A stretch of DNA of 64,000 nt from Aplectana chamaeleonis. Taxonomy: Eukaryota > Nematoda > Chromadorea > Rhabditida > Cosmocercidae. Of this stretch, positions 11,039-21,582 are shown piece after piece (position 1 is the first letter of the stretch; each line of letters begins with the position of its first letter). Both the position numbers and the translations under genes were made by a program. The stretch lies in NCBI GenBank assembly GCA_029168955.1, contig JAPDOI010000010.1:3991001-4055000 (forward strand). The letters are read 5' to 3'. The notes beneath the pieces were generated by a model. It saw nothing but the letters and a program-made list of their open reading frames with translations, had not been told where the DNA came from and made no database searches.

Positions 11039-11499
11039 GAGGCTGGATAAGATTTGAGGATTTCGTGCCCTTCTGCTGCGTTTTTCTCGATTTCTTCATC
11101 ATTTCAGTTCTACCCGGGGGCCAAATATTCGAATCAGCATCGAATCGTAATATGAAAATCGAAGAATATCGTGAACACTGCCGTTAAAGAAAACATTGAA
11201 TGACCAGAAACTCGGAGGCATTAAGCCTGATTTGAAGTCGATAAATTCACCAAACAGGTGAATTTTAGGCCCAGTTTGTATGAAAAATTTCGTTTCACTG
11301 GCTGCCATCAACTGCGGAATTTTTAGCCCCAAATGGGGAAATTGATACGAGATTTTCGCCTTGATCGATCCACCATTGTCTGACCCGTGTTAGAGATGCG
11401 ATTCCAGCTGTGATGGTTGTTTCTTCTCCACGTCGCACGGGACTTCCACCCCCGTAGCCGAACATATCGTAGGAGGGGTTTCTAGAGAGGGACTCGGGG
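11039..11499. other. No gene seen
   Basis: ATATCGTGAACACTGCCGTTAA at about 11,166-11,187 is another TTAA-type MITE end without a visible partner. Nothing else is supported. Confidence 0.4.
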
Positions 11500-11700
11500 T
11501 CACACTCTACTCAGGCAGTAACGCCGGCTGAGGGGGCAGGCAATACCGGCTAACTAAACATTTTACCCAGGCGAGCCCCGGTATTCACTGCCCCCTCAGC
11601 CGGTAAATGGTGGAGCGCTGAGCCAGCAAGTGGTGGCCCTCACACAGCGTTCACTGCCCCTCAGCCCGTATTCACTGCTCCCCTCAGCCGGTAAATGGAG
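11500..11700. repeat. Degenerate CTCAGCCGGTA minisatellite, left part
   Basis: Imperfect repeats of CCCCTCAGCCGGTAAATGG and related words occur here and continue at 14,990-15,260. The two blocks were one array before the composite element at 11,909-14,865 inserted. Confidence 0.65.
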
Positions 11701-12278
11701 GTCTGCTCTGCCGGTATTAATAGCTTACCACGTGAATGATATCGATCGGCGAGAGTAGATAAAGTCCCTAGTAGGCCCTCCCTATTCCCCAGCAAGTTCG
11801 AGGCTTGCGTTTCATTTCTGAAGCGGCAAGCCTTACCTTGCTTCAAAAATCATGAACTGACCCGCTGTCACGTCCCCAAGGTCACAACGAACCGTAAGGG
11901 GTGAGGGGCAGGGGTGTGCGGCAATTGCCGTTTGCCGATTGCCGTTTGCCGTTTGCCGGCCATTTTTGGGGTTTGCCGTTGTCGTTGCCGTTTGCCGAAA
12001 TTTTCGTCTTAAACGGCAAATTTTCGGCAAATATTCGTTGAAACAACAGGATTCGCCCTCACCGCAGCCTCTGTGTTGGTCAGCGATTCGGAGCTGCTAC
12101 AATTAATTATTTTGACGAGTTCCAGCTCCTGGTTCCGGCTCATTCAATGTATAATTGTACCCTTTCAGTAGGTAGCTTATGAAAACATCTTGACTGGGTA
12201 ATCAGAGGAGTTTGTTTGAGTTCTAAAATGTGTGGGAGCTTCCAGATGTCTTTTTTTAATCATCAAATTCTTAGTCCT

Positions 12279-12740
12279 TTAAAGGCACAGGACACCCAAG
12301 AAATTAATTCTCGGATTTCATGCTTGTCTTGGAGAGAGTCACTCACTGATCACAGTGATATCTCTGGAATCGTCCAAGACCCCTCTGAACAGAATTATGG
12401 CTCCCTAAAGATGCCTAATTTTTGAGGGTGAAAAATTGGTGGACGAGTTGTCTCAGGTCTGTATTTTTCTTCATTTGCAATCGTTGCGCGAGAGCGAGCC
12501 AGGATATGGAGACAATCTAGCAATGATCTGAAGAACGACGACTTGTTTGAATTCATCCATCCATCGAGCCGCTATCGAGTTCGAAGGTCTGTTAGCGGGA
12601 CGGGCCTGTGGTGGTCGCTTATATCTCACTTATTTGGAGGAAATGAGATCTCGCACTCGGCACGTGTTATACAGGAGGGGTCTTCTACACAATTACATGA
12701 AAATCTCAAAATTCATATCTGAGGGTGTACTGTGTCTTTA
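12279..12740. mobile_element. MITE, GGCACAG termini
   Basis: It starts TTAAAGGCACAGGACACCC and ends GGGTGTACTGTGTCTTTAG, an inverted pair of about 19 bp with three mismatches. The right part matches 1,187-1,322. It is nested in the composite element and is non-coding. A further end-like sequence (TTTTAAAGGCACATTACACCC) lies near 58,181. Confidence 0.6.
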
Positions 12741-13004
12741 GGAGTGCCAAAACTGCAAAAAAAACCTTTTTCAGGGGCGTACCGATCGCTGCAAATTCTA
12801 AGACTACAAAACCAAGTCATATCAAAGCTGTAGCGAGAAAGAAGCCTTATTTAGACATATGAACCATTGGGGAATTTGTGTATATAGGCCCACTTTTCGT
12901 CGGTTGGTTGGCTGATGGTAATAATTGGGACAGGAAAATTATCAGTTCTGCAAACACTTTGTCCGGCTTTTTAAAAGCTGAACAATATTCAAGGCGGTCA
13001 TTAA

Positions 13005-13596
13005 AGGCAGTGGTCAATGATATCTTCGATTTCGAGATCATTAGCTAAAATGAAAGGTTGACTTAATGGCAGACCTGGGTTTGCTAGGAAATGGTGTAAA
13101 GAGGAAAAAATTTAAAATCTTCGAAGGCAACGATTAAAACCGCATTCAATTTTTCACCAGAAATCCAAGGGTTACAGGCCCATTGCAACAACAGTGTGGG
13201 AAACCGGCTCAAAACGAGCAACCACTAATATACGGCCCGAAACTTGAACGTGGTGTACTCGCTCCACCCTTTTCCTCGGTAGCCACAGGAGGTGAGTGGG
13301 GCGAGTAAACCACACTCAAGTTTTGGGACAAATTTATTGCTTGTGTCTAGCCGACATTGTGGCTGTAATTGGCCACGTGCCAGCTTGTGGGCCGAATACG
13401 TAGAAAGAAAAGAGCCCAAGAGCAGTCCAGCTGGCACGCGGCGCTCCAGCGACGAAGTCAGCGCAGCAGACTCACCGTCGCGCTCGTCGCATGTACATAC
13501 CAGTAAAACGCCCCTCATTCTGTGCATTCGATCAACATGCCCCTCAGAGCTCTTGATTTGAAAATTCGAAGGCTGCTTTTATCGTGAGCGCTGCGT
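13005..13596. mobile_element. Decayed TTAA-type MITE
   Basis: The left end follows TTAA (13,001-13,004) as AGGCAGTGGTCAATGATATC. A diverged right end, TTATCGTGAGCGCTGCGTTCAA, lies near 13,578-13,599. Divergence at both ends suggests an old copy. The open frames between them have no recognisable domain. Confidence 0.45.
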
Positions 13597-14245
13597 TCAA
13601 CTAAACTTGTCTCACTCCATTCCTGTAGCTTCGCAAGGGTAACCATTTAATCGTAGTTTGAAATGAGCGAAATTGAAATCCTTGATCCTACTACTTGCTA
13701 CTAACAGTAAAATTTGTGACTCCGGTTATAACCTAAACCGCGCGCTGTTGATCGCGGTGTGAACTGTCTGGCCATCAATTCCGACCAATCATGTCGTATT
13801 AACCCTTCTATTCGCACCTGATTGTGGTACCTGTATCATCCACACTCTTTCGGTCGGCGCACACTCCCATCGCAACAAGCTTGCTTACGGTTTGCTGATC
13901 TTCCCCGGATCGACTAGGCTGGGATGCGCTGGCCGCAGGCTCCTTTCAGAAAATCCTTTGCGGACCAGTAACACTTTGCGCTGCTCAAGAAGACGCCCAT
14001 CTTTTGAATCTCTAGCATTGATTTGTACGCAAACTTCAAATGGAGAAGAATTAACAGAATTATCGCCGGCGATGGAGAAGCTTACAGCCGTGTTGGTCTT
14101 GGTAGTGACTCCTGTTAACCTGAGGCTTTCAAGCAGCTTCTGATTAACAGGACTTTTCTTCCTGTAAAGGCCATTGAAATGTCAGGCTCATAGTAACTGG
14201 CAGATATTGCATGGAACACGACACGACTAACAAGAAAGGATTGCC

Positions 14246-14708
14246 TACATCAGATAGAGTTTCGGAATGTTTTTTAATATGTTCTAGGGGGACGGCAGTT
14301 TTCCAATATCCCATACATAAAATCTACTAAATGCCTCAGGCAGACCCTAAAAAGGTCCAAATTGGAACAAGGCCAGAACGGCTCGGCCGAAGTGAGTAGA
14401 GCTGATTTAACGATTGAATTACCTTTGTGTATGTTCAGAACAGATCAGAAATTGGGCAACAATTCATAGTTTCTGATCTAATCAGAATCAATACACCAAA
14501 ATTTTCTACATCTATTTTGAACACATCTAAAGGTAATTCAATCGTTGAATCGGCTCTACTCTCTTCGGCCGAACCGTTTTGGCCTTGATCAGATTTTCAC
14601 CTTTTTAGTGACTGCCTGAGGGTTCAGCAGACTCTGAGCTTGATATACTGAAACACTGTGCTTCCCCTAGAACATATTGAAATTGCATCCCGAAACTCCA
14701 TCTGAAGT
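14246..14708. repeat. Nested foldback repeat inside the composite element
   Basis: Inner arms 14,334-14,450 and 14,525-14,621 are inverted, starting CCTCAGGCAG and ending CTGCCTGAGG, and sharing AACGATTGAATTACCTTT. Outer arms also pair: AGTTTCGGAATG at 14,259 with CATCCCGAAACTCC at 14,688. The whole region could fold into one long imperfect hairpin. It is non-coding. Confidence 0.65.
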
Positions 14709-14989
14709 TGGCAACCCTTCCTTGTACGCAAATGTTGGTGTATTATAGCATAAACAGATTTTGCCGTTTGCCGTTTTGCCGTTTGCCGTTTGCCGGTCAT
14801 TTTTGGGGTTTGCCGCTGCCGTTGCCGTTTGCCGAAATTTGAAATTCCTTTGCCGCACACCCCTGGTGAGGGGTCAATGATACAAATCTTGTGGATGACC
14901 ACCCGTTCGAATGCCAACACCCGAATCAGCTCGAAGCCCATTTCGCCCTCGCCGTACATGAGCCTGGTTCGCTTTGGTGTCTGCCCGAT

Positions 14990-15260
14990 CAGCCGGTGAT
15001 ATACACCGCTATTGATTAATGTCTGCCCGCTCACCCGGTAAAGCCATGCCCCTCAGCCGGTAATGCTATGTCTGCCCATCAGCCGGGGACATGCTCCGCC
15101 GTGGATTTATGTCCGCCCGCTGACCCGGTAAAGCCATACCCCTCAGCCGGTAATACGCATGCCCGACCGCTCAGCCGGTAAGACGCTCCGCCCCCAAAAT
15201 AGGCCTGCCCGCTCAGCCGGCGACCCTACTTCTCCGCCCGCTCAGCCGGTGTTATTATCT
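14990..15260. repeat. CTCAGCCGGTA minisatellite, right part
   Basis: About eight imperfect units of roughly 30-35 bp, each containing CGCTCAGCCGGTA or CCTCAGCCGGTAA, continue the array seen at 11,500-11,700. Confidence 0.7.
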
Positions 15261-15318
15261 GAGTAGGACCAGCCACGCACTCCGCCAACGCGTAGCTAGA
15301 TGTATCCGAGGGCGCGGC

Positions 15319-15492
15319 CTGGGGTGCGTTCCAAGAACATTCCTATGGCAAAACGCGTCCATGGAATCGTAGCCACGACCACGTGGGAGCAAGTTTCAGT
15401 TATAATTCGCATCCATGGAAAGCAAATTTGTCCATGGGGAGGTTGTTTTGCCTCCCATAGCGTCTTGGGAACGTTCTTGGAACGCACCCCTG
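15319..15492. mobile_element. 174-bp MITE, CTGGGGTGCGTTCC family
   Basis: It starts CTGGGGTGCGTTCCAAGAAC and ends GTTCTTGGAACGCACCCCTG, an inverted pair identical apart from the second base. The interior repeats CCATGG-containing words. Three tandem relatives lie at 41,243-41,770. I see no clear target duplication. Confidence 0.75.
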
Positions 15493-15523
15493 TAAAGCCG
15501 CCCCATTCCATGTAGCGAGAATT

Positions 15524-15556
15524 TACGGGTTTTAGCTACGATAGCTAAAACCCGTA
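15524..15556. repeat. Perfect 15-bp hairpin
   Basis: TACGGGTTTTAGCTA is followed after three bases by TAGCTAAAACCCGTA, a perfect inverted repeat. Confidence 0.8.
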
Positions 15557-15720
15557 TATTCTTGTGTCGAAAGTACAAGTGTGCAAATTCTACGCGTATT
15601 CTACGTAAAAACGAAGGCTAAATTCGATACATTGATCCCGCTGTCGCTAATCCAGTATGTTCTCGCTATAATTTTGTAGCGAGGGGGACTACGGATTCAG
15701 CGGCAGCTTGGGTTGAAATA

Positions 15721-17373
15721 CAACCTCAAACCCGCGCTGGCTACGCGGAACGCAGGGATGCCGTTCGAAGAGTGTTGGCCCCGTTAACTATGATGGAGAC
15801 AACGCTTTGGTTCCGTAGGGAGGAAATCATTGATATCCTAGAAAAATGTTCCACCTCTTACTCCGTTACTTCGGATTTGGTTCCCCACGCCTTCATTTAG
15901 AAAAATCCGTTTCAAGTCGCGCAACCTGTAGAGTACATTTTCAATCTGAGTTACATGAAAAGTGAGGTCCCCCTGCGCTGGAAACATGCTCATGTCACCC
16001 CTGTACCGAAGAAACAACCACTCAGTGATCCAAAAAATTATAGACGCATTAGTATCTCCTCTGTGTTATCTCGGACTTTTGAAAAAATTGTCAAGCGTCA
16101 CGTTTTGGATCACCTCGAAAGGCACGATATAATTTCTAGTGAACAATTAGGATTCTGGAAAGGTAAATTGACTGAAACGGCTCTTTTGACATCATTCAAT
16201 AGTTGGACAAACGCTATGGAATCAAGGAAACACGTAGACACAGTCTATTTTGACTTTGCGAAAGCTTTTGACAGAGTTCCCACAAAAAAGTTGATCATGA
16301 AGCTAACTAGAGTTGGCCTTCATCCTCAAATTGTGAAATGGATTTCGGGTTTCCTTGACACTCGGACATTCCAGGTGAAAGCTAAGAACGTATACTCTTC
16401 CGTGCATTACGCTTCCAGTGGTGTGCCGCAAGGTGGAGTGCTCTAACCATTACTGTTTCTGATTTACACGTATGAACTTCCAAACCGTATCACAAGCCTT
16501 GATGTAACTTGCAAGATGTACGCCGATGATATCAAAATTTATAAGACCATTGAAAACCGAGCGGACGAAGAGAAATTACAAGATGCAATATCTTTCATTC
16601 ACATGTGGGTCACTGAATATTGTTTACCCTTAGCAGCCGAAAAATCCAGAGTACTTACTATAGGCAAGAGTACGGTTTCTGCAGACTATTTCATGAACGG
16701 TACACCCCTGACTCGAACTAATGAGATGAGGGACCTGGGGTTTCTAATAAACAGTAAGTTAGATTTTGGTCCTCATTGCAGACAACTTGTTAAACGAGCA
16801 ACATACAGAACGTATAACCTGTTCAAACTTATGAAGACAAAAAATCCCTCATTGCTTTTGAAAGCGTACAAAGTCTATGTTCGCCCTATAGTTGAGAGTG
16901 AAACGATTGTCTTTAACCCCTATAAGATGAAAGATGTAGTGCTGTTAGAAAGTGTTCAAAACAACTACACCCGCAAACTACTTTTGAAATGTTTTGGACT
17001 CCAATACAGTCGTATTCCTAACGGTATAGAGAGAAATCGAGAACTGAAACTATCGTCATTAAAAAGCAAAAGAAACAAAAACGATTTGATAATGATCCAC
17101 AAAATCAAAACTAGGCGAATATCCATACCTCTTCGGCAAATCGTTAGTATTATCCCAACCAGTACAAGGAGCGGAGGACTCACCAGCCGGGGCCCCGTTG
17201 CGAGAAGCCAGGTTGGAGCTAATTTCTTATGCAACAGGGTATTTCGGAACTTCCGGTCTCTGATGCAAGCAAATGTTTTGTCCATGTCACCCCAATCATT
17301 AAGGATGTTCCTCAATCGCCAGCAAGAGCTGCTGGACTTGTAGACTTTCATTCTATCGGACTATATTTATTGT
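15721..17373 (+). mobile_element. LINE of the CR1/jockey group, 5'-truncated and split
   Basis: RT coding sequence runs from about 15,780 to the stop after 17,341, followed by a short 3'UTR that is cut at 17,373 by the Penelope-like insertion. The 3' tail, including an AATAAATAAATAAATAAA microsatellite, resumes at 24,303-24,385. No endonuclease is visible upstream, so the copy is 5'-truncated. Confidence 0.8.
15955..17343 (+). pseudogene. LINE reverse transcriptase with internal stops
   Basis: The first part (15,955-16,446) has HAHVTPVPKKQ, PKNYRRISISS, VYFDFAKAFDRVP and SGVPQGGVL, then a stop exactly where the family has Ser-Pro before LLF. The second part (16,516-17,343) carries the catalytic MYADDIKIY and the C-terminal KRNKNDLIMIHKI and RGPVARSQVG blocks. 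The spacer between them also reads as RT sequence. An earlier in-frame TAG sits near 15,898. The enzyme would copy LINE RNA into DNA. This copy is dead but only a few changes from open. Confidence 0.88.
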
Positions 17374-17434
17374 ACAGTAAAATTCTTAATTCTGCCAACC
17401 AGGTTTGTTAGGTGGTCACGCTTTATTGGTCAAC

Positions 17435-17457
17435 GTTTCGGCACAGCGCCGTTTTCA
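17435..17457 (-). ncRNA. Hammerhead-ribozyme-like core (PLE, minus unit)
   Basis: On the minus strand it reads CTGAAAAC, then GGC-loop-GCC, then GAAAC, the layout of a hammerhead core (CUGANGA, stem II, GAAA). The core G8 equivalent is A, so activity is doubtful. PLE pLTRs are known to carry hammerhead motifs. Confidence 0.45.
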
Positions 17458-17692
17458 GAGACCTGAAAGTGGAAAACACGTTACGCAACCTACACGGTCA
17501 AGCGCATCTTCGCCCTAAGGCGGTATCGACTCGCGCAAAAAAACTGCAGAGAGGCAACACCTCCTGCACCAAAACCCACCAGGAGCGCTTCCACCAAGAC
17601 CAGCACACACTGCGGTTGTAGTTTAGTGCAAGTGAACCACCACTGGCAAGCAGTGATTCCAGCCCTGCGAGAAAACTATCCGAAGCTCAACA

Positions 17693-19093
17693 TCACAACC
17701 CACACAGCGGGATAAATGGTAGGAATTCACTGGTTACGGTGAGACACTCATTACGGTTGTTCAGCTTCGGGGTTCGCTTTTGTATAAATAAGGCTTCTAG
17801 GGCCTTCCTAGCACCAATGTCCGTTTCGCGTGCAAGTATCGTGCACTTGACTTCAAAATCATTGTTACTGTGCTTTTCGACCCTATGCTTCCCAAGCGGT
17901 GTTAGAAGGCTCTTCCGTCTCTTGCCTGATAAGTGTTCTTTTAGGCGAACGTTTAGCTGTCTTCCTGTCTCTCCGATGTAGATTTCTGCACAAATGGAGC
18001 ATTGAAGCTGGTACACAACGCCAGTCTGCAGACAGTCACCGACCTTACCGAACGGACAGGCTATGCAACTCAGCATTGCACAAGACCGGTCGTAGAGCCT
18101 ATTACGCACCAATCGGTGCTTTATGTTGTCTCCTGGAATACTGATAAGGACTACGTCGTCATTCAGGTCAGCGCGTACCAAACATCGACGAAGTTCAGAG
18201 CAGATCTCATCTGAGATGAACGGTAGTTGAAGTAGCAGTTTATCTTCAAACGCATGAGTTGATCGTATGCGTCTGCCTCCTGAGCGATGTTCTGCTACAT
18301 AACCATTTGAACTGGCTACTTCTTTCGCCATTGAACGGGATTCTTCTCGCTCTACGTTGCCTGTGCACATCCCAATAGCGGTTCGGAACATGTTTCCTAC
18401 CACCGCTCGCTTTATGGCTTGAGGGTGGGCGGATTTCGCGTGAAGTAAAATGTTCTTTGAACTCTTTTTCCGAAACCACTTCACGCTATATGTACCATTG
18501 GAAACTTTGATTTGTGTGTCCAAGAAGGGTAGCCAACCATCTTGTGGCACTTCTCGCGTAAACCTTATGTACTGTGATTGTTCGTTCAGGATACAGAACA
18601 CGTTGTCTATCTCTTCTTGTGTTGATGTAATCACACAGCAGTCGTCTATGTATCGACAGTACAGATTAGGTAAGCGCTCAAGTATCGGCTGCTCTATTTT
18701 GCTCATGAAGCAAATGGCAAGGGCCGGCGCTAAGCGTTGGCCCATAGCAAGCCCTCTCACTTGTGAGTAATAGTTGCCGTTCCATTTGAAAGTGTTACAA
18801 TTTAGGCACTCCTTCACCAAAGTCATGATGTGCATTTTGCTCAGTCCAAATGTAACAATTGTTCTGTGTTGATCCAGCATTTCGGATAATGCCTGGAGTG
18901 CTTCGTTGTTGTTCACGTTCGTATAGAGCGCAGCGACATCGAATGACTCTAATACGCAGTGTTGTCCAATGGTACACGCGTGCAATCGTTCCAAAAACTG
19001 GTTAGTGTTCGATAAGTGCGAGGGCACATGATTAAGAAGTTGTCCAACGATTTTGTTTAAGAACCACGAAATACGACCCGTCGGTCCTCCCAC
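17693..19093 (-). pseudogene. PLE reverse transcriptase and GIY-YIG endonuclease (minus unit, 3' part)
   Basis: This 466-codon reading holds the RT palm and a complete C-terminal endonuclease. Near its start are VESFDVAALYTNV-like residues and SQVRGLAMGQRLAPALAI, then YCRYIDDCCVI, the catalytic Y-x-D-D block. Downstream come CIACPFGKVGDC and QLQCSICAEIYIGETGRQ, the Cys-rich lead-in and GIY-YIG core, then RLKEHLSGKRR and the ARKALEALFIQ block with the catalytic Glu. It is joined to the upstream part by a one-base insertion in an A run near 19,115, so the protein is interrupted. Confidence 0.92.
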
Positions 19094-19955
19094 GCAGCTT
19101 ATTATAGGTCTGATTTTTGTAATTGCTTGCGACCAAACTGTGCATGTTCTCCGGATCGAGTTTGTGTGTTTTCATAAGACTGTAAAACACTGGACAGATT
19201 GGAGTATCTAGCTTTAACCTTCTGAGGAGCCGTTCGCTTAGGCCAGCTGATCTTCCTACCTCCGTCCAGACGATGTTGAGTCTATGGCATTGGGACACAA
19301 ATCTTCTTTCCGTTGTACGTGTGTAAATAGAGGTGTCATTGAGGTGAAGCTCGGTAATTTCTTGGTCCAGAGATAATGGGGCAACCACAAATTCGCCTCC
19401 TTTGTCACTCACCGAGAGGCGAATTTCTCTTCTGGCAATTAGACCGCAAACTTCTCTGAATCCTTCCCATTGTGAACTAGTCAAATTCAGATTTCTATCT
19501 CTCCTGTGCCTGTTGAATACACCAAGAACTCCTGTTGATAACATTCTAAACTTGATATCTGCTTCTGGACACGCATCAGGTTCCTTATAGAACGATCGCG
19601 GAAAAGGGATAGGCGTCAGAGTTGGTAGCACAGCATTATCAACCATACGTCCTCGATTTTCTTGTGATACCTTTATTCTCAGTTGGTCTCGCAATTTATG
19701 TAGCCCTCCAACTACCTTGCGATATATAGAAGGACCGATGTTTTGTGACATAGAAAAAGAAGGCCCTAGGCTTAGGAATTCCGAAGCATTGTCTGATAAG
19801 TGCACATCCCCAATAACAGTGACTCTCGCTTGATATGGATCATTTATTGAATCTTCACCGTTGCTGTGCTGTGACTGGTGGTACGCTGGTAAGTTAGTTC
19901 TGATGATAGAGCCGTAACCCCCTGTGCGTTCTTGAGGTTGTCGTACTTGGCACAT
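19032..19955 (-). pseudogene. PLE N-terminal and fingers region (minus unit)
   Basis: This segment carries the PLE pre-RT region with LSVSDKGGEFVVAPLS, HLNDTSIYTRTTERR and PVFYSLMKTHKLDPENMH, which are fingers-type blocks. It reads in register with the plus-strand unit at 21,720-22,540 until the extra A near 19,115, after which the frame is nonsense. Confidence 0.88.
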
Positions 19956-19970
19956 AGAACAGATTTTGCC

Positions 19971-20378
19971 CTAGACCGTATAGAATCGCAAATGTGTTTT
20001 TGACTCACGTTCAATCCTCCTCCAACTGCTAACAGACAGAATACGGCGACAAGATTCCTCTTTCGCATTACATCTCAATAATGTGGAATACAATATATAT
20101 TGCTTCTGCTTAACAGCGACACCCAGAATTCTTCGATACATAGATGTTATCATGGGATGACTTTCAGCCAGATTGCATATTGATCCCAACTTTCTGTCTG
20201 TGATGAACCTTGGCAGTATTCCTGTAGTCTTGCATCGTTGTAGGAATCGAAGAGATTGACGGATAGTGACGACTTTCTGACGAAGCAATAACGCTTCGCG
20301 AACCAGACGAAAATGTTGTGGCGGTATGCTTCTGAGTATTCTCCATGTAGCAGAACATCGCTCAGGAGGCAGACGCAT
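19971..20378 (-). pseudogene. PLE 5' coding region (minus unit)
   Basis: The residues from WRILRSIPPQHFRLVREALL onward match the extreme N-terminal region of the plus unit. A second A-run length change (five versus four A, near 19,994) separates this frame from the next. The first few codons before the WRILRS block come from the pLTR junction and not from the element proper. Confidence 0.8.
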
Positions 20379-20952
20379 ACGATCAACTCATGCGTTTGAA
20401 GATAAACTGCTACTTCAACTACCGTTCATCTCAGATGAGATCTGCTCTGAACTTCGTCGATGTTTGGTACGCGCTGACCTGAATGACGACGTAGTCCTTA
20501 TCAGTATTCCAGGAGACAACATAAAGCACCGATTGGTGCGTAATAGGCTCTACGACCGGTCTTGTGCAATGCTGAGTTGCATAGCCTGTCCGTTCGGTAA
20601 GGTCGGTGACTGTCTGCAGACTGGCGTTGTGTACCAGCTTCAATGCTCCATTTGTGCAGAAATCTACATCGGAGAGACAGGAAGACAGCTAAACGTTCGC
20701 CTAAAAGAACACTTATCAGGCAAGAGACGGAAGAGCCTTCTAACACCGCTTGGGAAGCATAGGGTCGAAAAGCACAGTAACAATGATTTTGAAGCCAAGT
20801 GCACGATACTTGCACGCGAAACGGACATTGGTGCTAGGAAGGCCCTAGAAGCCTTATTTATACAAAAGCGAACCCCGAAGCTGAACAACCGTAATGAGTG
20901 TCTCACCGTAACCAGTGAATTCCTACCATTTATCCCGCTGTGTGGGTTGTGA
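20326..20952 (+). pseudogene. GIY-YIG endonuclease fragment within the pLTR
   Basis: A 208-codon reading begins a few bases inside the inverted unit and continues into the pLTR. It has ELRRCLVRADLNDDVVLI, CIACPFGKVGDC, the intact AEIYIGETGRQLNVRLKEHL core and ARKALEALFIQKR. It lacks RT, so it cannot be a complete protein. It preserves the endonuclease core that the plus unit has lost. Confidence 0.88.
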
Positions 20953-21301
20953 TGTTGAGCTTCGGATAGTTTTCTCGCAGGGCTGGAATCACTGCTTGCC
21001 AGTGGTGGTTCACTTGCACTAAACTACAACCGCAGTGTGTGCTGGTCTTGGTGGAAGCGCTCCTGGTGGGTTTTGGTGCAGGAGGTGTTGCCTCTCTGCA
21101 GTTTTTTGCGCGAGTCGATACCGCCTTAGGGCGAAGATGCGCTTGACCGTGTAGGTTGCGTAACGTGTTTTCCACTTTCAGGTCTCTGAAAACGGCTCTG
21201 TGCCGAAACGTTGACCAATAAAGCGTGACCACCTAACAAACCTGGTTGGCAGAATTAAGAATTTTACTGTGCAAAGATCATGCCCAGGTTAGAGGAAAAC
21301 C
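20348..21301 (+). repeat. PLE pseudo-LTR (left copy)
   Basis: This 0.95-kb stretch equals 23,359-24,302 of the plus unit and starts mid-gene at CAGAACATCGCTCAGGAGGC. It ends GGACGTGGAG, exactly where the plus unit begins (AATACTCAGAAGC). It contains an intact GIY-YIG end (20,326-20,952) and the 3'UTR with the hammerhead-like motif. Confidence 0.9.
21186..21209 (+). ncRNA. Hammerhead-ribozyme-like core (left pLTR)
   Basis: Same motif as at 17,435, with one change in the loop (GGCTCTGTGCC). It lies about 245 bp downstream of the stop codon. Confidence 0.45.
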
Positions 21302-21582
21302 GGACGTGGAGAATACTCAGAAGCATACCGCCACAACATTTTCGTCTGGTTCGCGAAGCGTTATTGCTTCGTCAGAAAGTCGTCACTATCCGTCAATCTC
21401 TTCGATTCCTACAACGATGCAAGACTACAGGAATACTGCCAAGGTTCATCACAGACAGAAAGTTGGGATCAATATGCAATCTGGCTGAAAGTCATCCCAT
21501 GATAACATCTATGTATCGAAGAATTCTGAACAGATTGTCGCTGTTAAGCAGAAGCAATATATATTGTATTCCACATTATTGA
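21280..21582 (+). pseudogene. PLE 5' coding region (plus unit)
   Basis: WRILRSIPPQHFRLVREALL and the following sequence match the minus unit. At MYRRIL the two copies diverge: the plus unit has GAACAGAT where the minus unit has GGG, a net five-base change. The frame then shifts into the one starting at 21,564. Confidence 0.8.

Larger units (their letters stand above)
11909..14865. mobile_element. 2,957-bp composite hAT-like element with 8-bp TSD
   Basis: The left terminus CAGGGGTGTGCGGCAATTGC and right terminus TTGCCGCACACCCCTG are inverted copies. The flanks are GTGAGGGG at 11,901-11,908 and GTGAGGGG at 14,866-14,873, a perfect 8-bp target duplication. The ends also carry the same subterminal sequence in direct orientation: TTTGCCG 7-mers, then CCATTTTTGGGGTTTGCCG, at about 11,930-12,000 and 14,761-14,835. 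The inner counterpart of each terminus is missing. The cargo (about 12,040-14,760) holds MITEs and no transposase. It is a non-autonomous element that needs a hAT transposase in trans. Confidence 0.85.

Noticed and set aside
15319..15492. 8-bp target duplication for the CTGGGGTGCGTTCC MITE
   Set aside because: The flanks (GGCGCGGC and TAAAGCCG) do not match, so no duplication is claimed.
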